Source: Alkalinema sp. FACHB-956 (lineage in GTDB: Bacteria > Cyanobacteriota > Cyanobacteriia > Leptolyngbyales > Leptolyngbyaceae). From it: a stretch of DNA of 64,000 bases. Of the stretch, positions 56,390-64,000 are shown in pieces. The stretch lies in assembly GCF_014697025.1 (NCBI RefSeq), contig NZ_JACJRC010000007.1, positions 1 through 64,000 of the forward strand, in the 5' to 3' direction. The position numbers were made by a program, and so were the translations under genes. Under the pieces are notes generated by a model, which saw only the letters and a list, made by a program, of their open reading frames with translations, had not been told where the DNA came from and ran no database searches. Each line of letters opens with the position of its first letter. Position 1 is the first letter of the stretch.

Positions 56390-56941
56390 CTAATCCAATA
56401 TCTGAAACGACTGGAAAAAACCATCCACACTGCGGGTCAAATTTCTCTCCCGATTCGTTTTGACTACCAAGGTATACACCCGCTGTTTTGCAATAAATAC
56501 CCGCGCCCGCCCCGTCGAGCCTTCCTTTGGAAAGGTCAGTTTAAACTCAATACCGGGGTAGCCTTTCAGCGTCATGCGACTTTCCGCCAAAATTTTGCCA
56601 TTTTCCTGGGCGATCGTGCGGCGCAATCCCGCAAAGGCGTCTTCTAGTTCTGCCGTTGTTTGATAAATGGCCACCGCAAAATCTTCATAGGCCACCGAAT
56701 AGCGCACCTCTTCTTGAGTCCGCTCCACTTCAAACAAATGCAACTCCCGCTCGGCCTGTTCCTTCACCTCTCCTGGCATCAGCACGCTAAATTTACCCGT
56801 TTCCGAGGTGAACCGCTTCCAGACGGATGGAGTTGCAGTGGGCGCAGCTTCTTGGGCAAGGCTGGTGAGTTGCAGGGTGGGTAGGGTCGGCAACCCGATC
56901 GCTAAAGACACAACTAGAGTGATTGGATAGAGTTTTTTCAT
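56390..56941 (-). CDS. Secreted protein, unrecognised
   Basis: A 183-residue protein with an N-terminal signal peptide (MKKLYPITLVVSLAIGLPTL, cleavage after LTSLAQ-region). The mature domain, with FTSETGKFSVLMPGEVKEQ, ESRMTLKGYPGIEFKLTFP and VFIAKQRVYTLVVKT, has the alternating beta pattern seen in a small cyanobacterial secreted family. ATG 56941 is chosen since upstream in-frame codons overlap the pepP end. It lies 70 bp after pepP, same strand. Confidence 0.6.
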   Translation of the reverse strand: MKKLYPITLVVSLAIGLPTLPTLQLTSLAQEAAPTATPSVWKRFTSETGKFSVLMPGEVKEQAERELHLFEVERTQEEVRYSVAYEDFAVAIYQTTAELEDAFAGLRRTIAQENGKILAESRMTLKGYPGIEFKLTFPKEGSTGRARVFIAKQRVYTLVVKTNRERNLTRSVDGFFQSFQILD

Positions 56942-57011
56942 GGATAACTTTCCCATTGACGGAATGATTAGCGAAGGGAGATGAATAGCATTCCAAACAA
57001 GATGAATAGGC

Positions 57012-58424
57012 TTAGATTGAGAGTAAGGCTTCAATTTCCGCAACCGTTGTTGGCAGTGATGCCGTGAGGACTTCAGAACCGCTATCTGTTACGAGCACAT
57101 CATCTTCAATCCGAATCCCGCGCACATCGGCAAACTCCGCTAACCGCTCCCAATTGACTTGCTCGTCGTATCGTTCGCGACGGCTGGAATCCTTCAACAA
57201 CGCGGGTACTTGGTAAAAACCCGGTTCGATCGTGACTACCATGCCCGCTTGCAAAGGCCGATCTAAGCGCAGGTATCCCAGGCCAAAGCGATCGCTGCGG
57301 TTTCGTCCTGGGGCATAGCCTGCCAAATCGCCCAAATCCTCCATATCATGGACATCCAGCCCCAACAAATGCCCCACCCCATGGGGAAAAAATAGGGCAT
57401 GGGCATCGCTTGCGACCAAATCCTCCGGCTTGCCCCGCAGAATGCCCAGGTCAACCAGTCCCGTCGCCAACGTGACACAGGCCAGCAGGTGAATGTCGCG
57501 ATACTCAACCCCCGGCTTGACCGCTGCGATCGCCGCATCATGGGCCGCCAGTACCACGTCATACACCGCCCGTTGCGTCGGTGAAAATTTGCCCGCCGTT
57601 GGCCAGGTGCGTGTCACATCTGCCGCCCAACCCTGCGCCGTTTCCGCGCCCACATCCGCCAGCAATAAATCCTGGGGTTGCAGGACATGGTGATAATGCT
57701 CGTTGTGCAAGACTTCGCCGTGAACCGTGACAATGCTGTTGTAGGCCGTTGTCATGTTGTGGGTCAGAATCACCTGTTCCATGGCGGCCCGCACCGCTGC
57801 TTCTGTTTGGGCGAATGTTTGGGCCGATCGGGTGGCGGCCATCCCGGCTTTGTGGGCTTGGACGGTGACGGCAGCAGCTTGGCGCATTTCCGCGATCGCG
57901 GCGGCATCCTGACACAGCCGCAGTTGCACGATCGCCTGGGCTAAGGCCAGATCGCGATCTTCAGGGCAGTTCGGCGCATTCACGCTGCGATCGAGGATGT
58001 AGCATTGGTCGCTGCGCTGTTCGTTGCAGAGTCCGATCGTCGCCGCATCGATCGTCCATTGGGAAGGTTGCAGAACCGTCTGCGCGTTGGGCAATTCCGT
58101 GGGCAACAGGTCTGTGAGGGGATAGGCGGCATCAGCTCCGATTTCAGCGGCGATCTGTTCCCGCGTGGGGGATTCGCCATGCCAGAGGGCCGCTGCCGGG
58201 GGCGCATCGTCCATAAACAGCGTGAGTCGTCCATGCTCTAGGTGAATCGCTGCGTTGGGAAGGGGCAAGCCTGCAAAGTAGAGAAAATGGCTACTGGCGC
58301 GGAAGGGATACTGATTGGCTGGAAAGTTGCGGGATGGCCGATCGCCCGACCACAGGAGCACTGGAAAATCCACCAGCTTGGCGAGTTTCTGGCGACGTTG
58401 TTGCAGGATTTGGGCGATCGGCAT
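57012..58424 (-). CDS. pepP: Xaa-Pro aminopeptidase (M24, aminopeptidase P)
   Basis: A 470-residue M24 metallopeptidase. The creatinase-like N-terminal domain ends near 170. The catalytic domain has metal ligands in LLADVGAETAQGWAADVTRTWP (two Asp), HGVGHLLGLDVHD (His), VTIEPGFYQV (Glu) and VRGIRIEDDVLV (Glu). It removes the first residue when the second is proline, in the cytosol. Complete length, no odd features. Confidence 0.93.
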   Translation of the reverse strand: MPIAQILQQRRQKLAKLVDFPVLLWSGDRPSRNFPANQYPFRASSHFLYFAGLPLPNAAIHLEHGRLTLFMDDAPPAAALWHGESPTREQIAAEIGADAAYPLTDLLPTELPNAQTVLQPSQWTIDAATIGLCNEQRSDQCYILDRSVNAPNCPEDRDLALAQAIVQLRLCQDAAAIAEMRQAAAVTVQAHKAGMAATRSAQTFAQTEAAVRAAMEQVILTHNMTTAYNSIVTVHGEVLHNEHYHHVLQPQDLLLADVGAETAQGWAADVTRTWPTAGKFSPTQRAVYDVVLAAHDAAIAAVKPGVEYRDIHLLACVTLATGLVDLGILRGKPEDLVASDAHALFFPHGVGHLLGLDVHDMEDLGDLAGYAPGRNRSDRFGLGYLRLDRPLQAGMVVTIEPGFYQVPALLKDSSRRERYDEQVNWERLAEFADVRGIRIEDDVLVTDSGSEVLTASLPTTVAEIEALLSI

Positions 58425-58545
58425 GGTGGTTGCAAAAAGGAGAAAAATGGCTAGCAGGGCTGAAAAATGCCCTCATCACCATCATAAGGCGGTTGAAACC
58501 GTGCCTACACAAACCGCCGGATGGGATCGTGGGATTCGATCGGGG

Positions 58546-58827
58546 TTAACGGCGAATTTCGAAGCCTTCAAAGCCTTGGGGGGCTTCATCGTTGACAATA
58601 ACCTGGTTCACCTTGGCGGAGAGTGGCCCCTGGTGGCACCAACGCAGCATGGCCTCAACTTGAGCACGATCGCCCTGAAAAACGGCTTCTACGCGCCCAT
58701 CGAGCAAGTTTCTGACCCAACCCGTTAGTCCAAGAATATTGGCTTGTGCCTTGGCTGAATAGCGATAGCCGACGCCCTGTACCCGGCCCGAAATCCACAC
58801 ATGGACACAAACCACCGATTGACTCAT
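58546..58827 (-). CDS. acyP: Acylphosphatase
   Basis: A 93-residue acylphosphatase. SGRVQGVGYRYSAKAQAN carries the catalytic Arg in a GRVQGVGYR loop and GWVRNLLDGRVEAVFQG the Asn. It hydrolyses acyl phosphates such as 1,3-bisphosphoglycerate-type substrates, although the physiological role is uncertain. ATG 58827 is preferred over 58845 because homologues start there. A single gene. Confidence 0.92.
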   Translation of the reverse strand: MSQSVVCVHVWISGRVQGVGYRYSAKAQANILGLTGWVRNLLDGRVEAVFQGDRAQVEAMLRWCHQGPLSAKVNQVIVNDEAPQGFEGFEIRR

Positions 58828-58964
58828 GACAACCTCCCTACGCAACCTTCCTGGAATGAATTTTAAATCCCCAAATATTTCAATTTATCCTATGCATGAC
58901 GCTCCGTAGCCCTGTAATCTACGAATATTGGCAACAAAATCGTTACAGAAAGTTGACAAATTCT

Positions 58965-59339
58965 ATGACTGAGCTACCCCCCCTGAATGCCGAAACCCTT
59001 TGGGGCATCCTACGGGACACGATCGAAGATGCCACGGCCAATCAACTGGTCTGGTATTACTTGGGCTATCGCTTTGATGCAGCCACGGCCCAGTGGGACA
59101 ATTCCCAGGTGGCGGAAGACTGGCGCGAAGCCTATCCCGAACCGCCGGATTTCATTGAAAGTCGTCCGGCGACGGTGAAGTTGACCCGATCGATTCCCGC
59201 AGAGAATAAGCAGTTGCTGAAGGAACAACTAGGGTTTGAAGGCTATAAGGTCAATGAACTGGTACCCCGCAAAACTCGCCGCGCAACCCTGACGAATTGG
59301 CTGTTAAGCTACATGGCCCTGCACCAGTTACCGCTTTGA
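58965..59339 (+). CDS. DUF1823 protein
   Basis: A 124-residue protein conserved in cyanobacteria and plastids. LWGILRDTIEDATANQLVWYYLGYRFD and KEQLGFEGYKVNELVPRKTRRATLTNWLL are the family blocks. No catalytic motif. ATG 58965 is selected, since upstream in-frame codons show no similarity. Function unknown. Confidence 0.8.
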   Translation: MTELPPLNAETLWGILRDTIEDATANQLVWYYLGYRFDAATAQWDNSQVAEDWREAYPEPPDFIESRPATVKLTRSIPAENKQLLKEQLGFEGYKVNELVPRKTRRATLTNWLLSYMALHQLPL

Positions 59340-59435
59340 TGAATCCCCCCTTTTTCCTGCCGTAGCCGCTTTGTAGAAGATAGTTTGTCGGAGATAGCTT
59401 AGGAGATAGGGGGGCTCGGATCGGTTGCATTAATC

Positions 59436-59489
59436 AATCAGGTTGGTCTGCGCAATCAGGTTGGTCTGCGCAATCAGGTTGGTCTGCGC
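59436..59489. repeat. 18-bp tandem repeat, three copies
   Basis: AATCAGGTTGGTCTGCGC at 59436-59453, 59454-59471 and 59472-59489, all identical. It abuts the stop of the convergent glycosyltransferase (59492). Confidence 0.93.
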
Positions 59490-59491
59490 AA

Positions 59492-60583
59492 TCAACTTTG
59501 AAAATAATCAACCACAGCTTGGGCGATCGATTTATTCCCATCTTTCGCTAATGGTTCCGCCTTGCGCGGTGGCGTCATCGGTTGGGCCAGAAAGCTCCAA
59601 TCCCCGGTGAAAAAGTCCTCTGCTTCGACAATTTGGTGCTGGGCGTAGTCCTGAATACCCTCTAACAAAATGGGGGCTTCGGCAAAGCCTTCGCGGGTGA
59701 TGCTGATGATGGGAACATCAAAACGGCAGGCTTCAGAAAAGGTGCTGTATCCCGGCTTGGAAATTAATCGTCCCGCCAATGCTGCAAAGTCGATCGGACG
59801 ATAGAATCGATCATCTACACGAATCAAGTTTGGTAATTCTGGCGCAGACAAATCGAAACAAATAAAGATATAGTCTGGGAAATGCTTGACATTCTCGTAG
59901 GGAATTCGGTTCAAACCCAGTCCCCCAAAGGTTAGCAAAACGATCTTTTCCTGTGGGATTGCCCCTAGGTTAAATGCTTCTTGTACTTCCTCTGGCGTAA
60001 ATCGCGACAGGACGCCTGTTAAGCCTACGTCGATCGTAGAACTGAAGGCGGGCATCGGTTCACTGAAGGGCATGCGAAATAGGCGATCGGCTTGGCTAAA
60101 ACAATCGCCAATCCAGTCCGCTAGGTCGTTGAATTCTGGGTATTCATCTCCCCAAGCTCGGTAGATAAAATCCCAGCCGAAATTACCCATCATCCAGCAG
60201 GGAATGCCCGCTGCCTGGGCGATCGGGGCGGCGAGGGGCGGAATATCACCCAAAACCAATCCCACGCGATTTTGCTTGAGAAAGTTGGCCTCCGATCGAA
60301 TCAACGCTTGGGCTTGGGCGCGAATCTCTTTGAGCTTGTCCAACGTGGCGGGTAAATCCATGGTCAAGCTATCTGCCTGAATTACGCCCACATCAAAGGC
60401 GCGGGGCCGATGAATCCAATCCCCCGGAAAGTAGGCTTCCAAGACCGATCGCGGGGCGGTGGTGGCCAAAATAATGGTGATCTCGGGGTTGAGCGTTTTG
60501 ATTTCTGCCGCGATCGCAGCTGCCCTTGTCGCATGACCGAAGCCATGGTTCGTAATTGCGAGATAAAGGATGGGTGAAGCCAT
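59492..60583 (-). CDS. MurG-like glycosyltransferase (GT28-type fold)
   Basis: A 363-residue GT-B protein. ITNHGFGHATRAAAIAAEI near the N terminus resembles the GxGHxxR start of MurG/GT28 and UDP-sugar transferases; ISKPGYSTFSEACRFDVPIISI and LSAPELPNLIRVDDRF lie in the C-terminal donor domain. A cyanobacterial paralogue of unknown donor and acceptor. A single gene, convergent with DUF1823. Confidence 0.8.
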   Translation of the reverse strand: MASPILYLAITNHGFGHATRAAAIAAEIKTLNPEITIILATTAPRSVLEAYFPGDWIHRPRAFDVGVIQADSLTMDLPATLDKLKEIRAQAQALIRSEANFLKQNRVGLVLGDIPPLAAPIAQAAGIPCWMMGNFGWDFIYRAWGDEYPEFNDLADWIGDCFSQADRLFRMPFSEPMPAFSSTIDVGLTGVLSRFTPEEVQEAFNLGAIPQEKIVLLTFGGLGLNRIPYENVKHFPDYIFICFDLSAPELPNLIRVDDRFYRPIDFAALAGRLISKPGYSTFSEACRFDVPIISITREGFAEAPILLEGIQDYAQHQIVEAEDFFTGDWSFLAQPMTPPRKAEPLAKDGNKSIAQAVVDYFQS

Positions 60584-61576
60584 AGAAACCTGTCAGGGAT
60601 AGCCTTTCTCTCCCAGTCTAAAGCCTTCAGGCGTGACTGAGGCGGTCTAGAGGTAGTCTATGGGTATTAGTCGAATGATATGAGTCTATTCATACTAGTC
60701 AAAGGCTATGGATTAAATCACCCAAATACATCCATCAAGATTCATAAGCTCAGCGACAATTCTTGTGTTTTTCTATATCGTTTTCTGATAATTGTTTCGC
60801 TGAATGCATTGATTGATACATTAATCAATGCGCCTATTAATTATGTATTAGCTTGGTAGAGAGGAACCCTGTTTCCTATATGTTTTTCTGATGTATTTTC
60901 TGCGCGATTTTAGGAAATTGCGAGATTTTTTGGCTGATCTAATCTATGCTGAAGTGTATACTTGAGTGACAGTTTGTCGAGTTGGAATTTTTGAGTTAGA
61001 ACCTTTTCCTGAAAAGTCTTGCATTAGTATAAATGATCGGTTCTAATGGCTTGTTGTTTGATCTGATTAGGGGTAAGCTCCGAATCAGAATCGATATCTG
61101 AATGCTAAAAAGTGTGTTTCCTCTAGTGTTGTCCTCGGATTCCAAAATTTTTATCCATATAGAGTGATTTTATAGAGCGATTCTGAAAAGTTACAGTTAA
61201 AACTATAGAAACTGTGAAAAATGTGTTTTGTTGAGGGATCTACTCCCTTGTTTCTCTGTTGGTTTATTCTTTCTTTGTAAGTCTAAATTTGTAGGTCTAA
61301 ATTTGTAGGTCTAAACTGGTCAGCTGAAGCTTGCAAGTTTGAATGAATCTAGCTTGTTGAGTACTGCTTTGCTAGCAGAGTATTCAACTTCTAGATTGAA
61401 TGACCGTTAAAGTTTCTCTTTGAAATTTCTCTTTGAAATACTGACTAAGTTGCTGCCGTGGGCTTGAAGAGAGTGCTGTTTACCCCAAGGCCGCTTTTGC
61501 TGAGTCCTCGTGCGCAATTTCAGCAATATTTTCAAAATTGCAAAAACTGTTCAAATTATTTAAGGCTTGTTGGACT
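60584..61576. repeat. About 1-kb AT-rich gene desert with two tandem repeats
   Basis: No CGATCG sites and no coherent frame in almost 1 kb. TTTGTAAGTCTAAA (61274-61287) is followed by two TTTGTAGGTCTAAA copies (61288-61315). TTTCTCTTTGAAA-type text is repeated at 61411-61438. It contains the promoter of the final sensor. No RNA fold was recognised. Confidence 0.6.
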
Positions 61577-64000
61577 ATGCGATCGCCAACCGCATCTTCT
61601 TCATCGTTTCCCCCCACTTCGTCGATCAAATTATTGTTGATTGAGGCTTGTGAGGCCGATCGCAGAACGTATCGCCAGTATCTCCAGTCGCACAGGGATC
61701 GCACCTACGACGTAATAGAAGCAAATAGCCTCGTGTCTGCACTGGAAATGTGGCAGGCCCACCAGCCCGATGTGGTGGTGCTGGCGTGGAATTTCCCAGA
61801 CGGGAATAGTTTGGAATTTTTGCAAAGACTGGAGGGGCATCCCGTCCAAAACCCTCTGCCAGTCATCATGCTCACTGACCCGAAGGATGAACCTGGGATC
61901 ATTCAGGCGATGCAGTTGGGGATCGCTGACTATTTGATTAAAACCGATCTGACACAGACTGCCTTTGTGACTTCAGTTCAGCAGGTCTACCATCGTTTTG
62001 CCCTAGCCCGTCGATTGCAACGTTTCCAGCAACAGCAAGCAATCATTGCCAATATTGCGTTGCGGGTTCGGCAGTCCCTCCAATTGCAGGAGATGTTGGA
62101 GGCGATCGTGCTGGAGGTGCGGCAATTTTTGCACACCGATCGGGTCATCATTTACCAATTCAACCCAGACTGGTCGGGCACCGTGGTTGCAGAATCGGTG
62201 GTTCCGCCCTGGTTGCCCAGTTTGCAACAGCAGGTGGCTGATACTTGTTTTCAGGATCCCATCGTTGGCTTGTCTTACCGTGAAGGCAAGATGTTTGTTG
62301 CTAATGACATCTATGACGCGGATTTAACCCCATGCCACCTGCAATTACTGGAGCAGTTCCAAGTCAGAGCCAACTTAGTTGTGCCCATTTTGTTGCCCGA
62401 GGATGATCCCTCGTCGCTGTGGGGCTTGTTGGTGGCCCATGAATGTACCGCTGCACGTATTTGGGAAGACTCCGACCTGAACTTGGTGCAGCAACTGTCT
62501 GTGCAATTGGCGATCGCCATTCAGCAGGCGACGCTTTACCAGAACTTGCAAACGCTCAATGCCTCCTTGGAACAACAAGTTGAGGAACGCACCCAAGCTC
62601 TGGCAACTAGTGAGCGGCTATTTCGAGATATTTTTAACCACAGCTTTCAATTGCTGGGGATCTTGGACTTGCAGGGGCATCTGTTGGAAGTCAATCAAGC
62701 CGCGTTGGCGATGAAGGGTCTTTCGTGGGAGGCCGTAGCCAATTGCCCCTTCTGGGAAACCCCTTGGTGGGACATTTCCACCACCCTGCGCCAGCAAATT
62801 CGATCGGCGATCGTCCAAGCCAGCCAAGGCGAACCATTTCGTCAGGAAATCGAAGTGTTAAATCGGGATCGCCAAGTGATTGCCGTTGATTTTTCCCTTA
62901 GACCGCTTTTGGATGCTTCCGGTGCAGTCCGTTTGCTGATTGCAGAAGGGCAAGATCTCAGTCAGGCCAAACGCACTGAAGCCACCTTACGGTTACAGGC
63001 CCAAACTCTGGATCAAATTAGTGATGCCGTCATTTCCACAGATGGCATGGGAACCATTTGCAGTTGGAACCAATCCGCAGAAACGTTATACGGCTACACG
63101 GCTTCTGAGGCGATCGGGCAAAATGTTGAATTTCTCTATGACGATCCAGAGGATGTCAGAACTCAAGTCTTGGGGCCGCTCCTGGCCAACGGAAGCCACG
63201 AAGCGGAAGTGCGGGTGCGCACCCAATCGGGAGAACTCCGTTATGTCAGTGTACGACTCACGGCGGTGTTAGACGATCACGGGCATTTAGTGCGTTTGCT
63301 GGGCTGTGCTAACGACATCACCGATCGCAAACAATCGGAAGTGTTGCTGCGCAATAGTCAGGAGTCCCTGCGCCGGAGTGAAGAATTCCACCGCTTGGCG
63401 ATCGAGGCAAGTGGCATAGGAACGTGGGATTTGGTATTACCAGCCAATACCTGTTTTATTTCACCGCAAATGGCGCGATTGATGGACTATCCAGACACCC
63501 AAACGACGGTGCCAGCCTCGCAATGGCAGGAATCCATTCATCCCGACGATCGCGCGAAGATGACGATCGCGCTGAATGCAACGATCGAACAAGATCTCCC
63601 CTTTCAGGTGGACTTTAGAATTCAGCTTCAGGATGGGAGCATCCGCTGGCTGTCATCGCGGGGGTCTCTGAGTTGCAATGCAACAGGAGATCCGGTGCGG
63701 ATTCGAGGCGTTTCTGTGGATATCACCGATCGCAAAGCCGCCGAAGCTGTACAACAGGAAGCTGAGCAAAAACTGCAACAACTGAATCAAGAACTTGAAG
63801 CCCAGGTTGCGCGACGCACGGCTGAATTGCAAGCCCTCTCGGAACGCCTGAAACTTGCCTTAACATCAGGAGCCGTGGGGTGTTGGGATTGGGATATTAC
63901 GAGCGATATCGCATTTTGGGACGATCGAATGTACGAAATGTACGGTATCGATCAAGCTGCAACCACCGAGTTACCCTACCAAATTTGGGTGAGTTGCCTG
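61577..64000 (+). CDS. Multi-PAS/GAF sensor with degenerate receiver, incomplete at window end
   Basis: An open frame from ATG 61577 to the window end (at least 808 residues). A receiver-like domain (about 17-145) has LLLIEACEADRR and DVVVLAWNFPDGNSL; the phospho-acceptor Asp is Ala (GCG), the acidic pair is altered, while the Lys in DYLIKTDLT remains. A GAF follows (about 165-325), then a coiled coil, PAS (about 345-470), PAS (about 475-590; SAETLYGYTASEAIGQNVEFLY), PAS/PAC (about 600-725; IHPDDRAKM, DITDRKAAE), a coiled coil and the start of a further PAS. The output (histidine kinase or GGDEF/EAL) is beyond 64000. Confidence 0.85.
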   Translation, partial: MRSPTASSSSFPPTSSIKLLLIEACEADRRTYRQYLQSHRDRTYDVIEANSLVSALEMWQAHQPDVVVLAWNFPDGNSLEFLQRLEGHPVQNPLPVIMLTDPKDEPGIIQAMQLGIADYLIKTDLTQTAFVTSVQQVYHRFALARRLQRFQQQQAIIANIALRVRQSLQLQEMLEAIVLEVRQFLHTDRVIIYQFNPDWSGTVVAESVVPPWLPSLQQQVADTCFQDPIVGLSYREGKMFVANDIYDADLTPCHLQLLEQFQVRANLVVPILLPEDDPSSLWGLLVAHECTAARIWEDSDLNLVQQLSVQLAIAIQQATLYQNLQTLNASLEQQVEERTQALATSERLFRDIFNHSFQLLGILDLQGHLLEVNQAALAMKGLSWEAVANCPFWETPWWDISTTLRQQIRSAIVQASQGEPFRQEIEVLNRDRQVIAVDFSLRPLLDASGAVRLLIAEGQDLSQAKRTEATLRLQAQTLDQISDAVISTDGMGTICSWNQSAETLYGYTASEAIGQNVEFLYDDPEDVRTQVLGPLLANGSHEAEVRVRTQSGELRYVSVRLTAVLDDHGHLVRLLGCANDITDRKQSEVLLRNSQESLRRSEEFHRLAIEASGIGTWDLVLPANTCFISPQMARLMDYPDTQTTVPASQWQESIHPDDRAKMTIALNATIEQDLPFQVDFRIQLQDGSIRWLSSRGSLSCNATGDPVRIRGVSVDITDRKAAEAVQQEAEQKLQQLNQELEAQVARRTAELQALSERLKLALTSGAVGCWDWDITSDIAFWDDRMYEMYGIDQAATTELPYQIWVSCL

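Overview
The window is cyanobacterial chromosome. The palindrome CGATCG, usually inside the HIP1 octamer GCGATCGC, recurs throughout. Several genes are typical of or restricted to cyanobacteria: plant-type [2Fe-2S] ferredoxin (petF), delta-12 acyl-lipid desaturase (desA), HCF164/TxlA thioredoxin, DUF1823, DUF2605 and DUF2973 proteins, and a PilT-type pilus ATPase. No rRNA, tRNA or CRISPR array was seen. The species cannot be fixed from this sequence.

Layout. 1-3.8 kb: a decayed NACHT NTPase, txlA, a NIL-ferredoxin and two small conserved proteins. 3.9-16.4 kb: one long minus-strand series running pseB-pseC-pseF-pseG-methyltransferase-methyltransferase-WbqC-pseI-unknown transferase-methyltransferase-glycosyltransferase, followed by dnaX. 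It reads as a pseudaminic (nonulosonic) acid glycan locus. pilT lies just upstream behind a 119-nt leader with closing inverted repeats. 18.7-30.7 kb: plus-strand genes for a DUF58 protein, an LPS-export module (lptA, lptB, lptF/G), a low-complexity membrane protein, DUF2605-DUF2973-GTPase and a PAS-GAF histidine kinase. 30.8-34.9 kb: DUF1772, the glutathione-dependent formaldehyde pair (frmA, fghA) and desA. 35-48 kb: a Uma2 remnant, a DppC-type permease, a response regulator-Hpt protein, proline iminopeptidase, petF, pgi, a toxin-antitoxin-like pair, livM-livG, lpxD and a histidine kinase.

48-54.5 kb is an accessory region: four isolated minus-strand proteins that look like orphan immunity proteins (one SUKH-like), a secreted Arg/Glu-rich coiled-coil protein, operator-like palindromes and a dispersed inverted repeat. 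54.5-64 kb: a cyclic-peptide-type ABC exporter, a MITE-like element, a lipoprotein-sized secreted protein, an M24 peptidase, acylphosphatase, a DUF1823 protein, a MurG-like glycosyltransferase and a large multi-PAS sensor that runs off the end.

Themes worth attention are the Pse locus with no recognisable PseH acetyltransferase but with WbqC and methyltransferases in its place; the orphan immunity-like array; the final sensor, whose receiver domain has lost its phospho-acceptor Asp; and many private short tandem duplications (8-20 bp units, 2-4 copies), each with its own sequence and mostly at gene ends, with matching 15-bp in-frame expansions in protein linkers.
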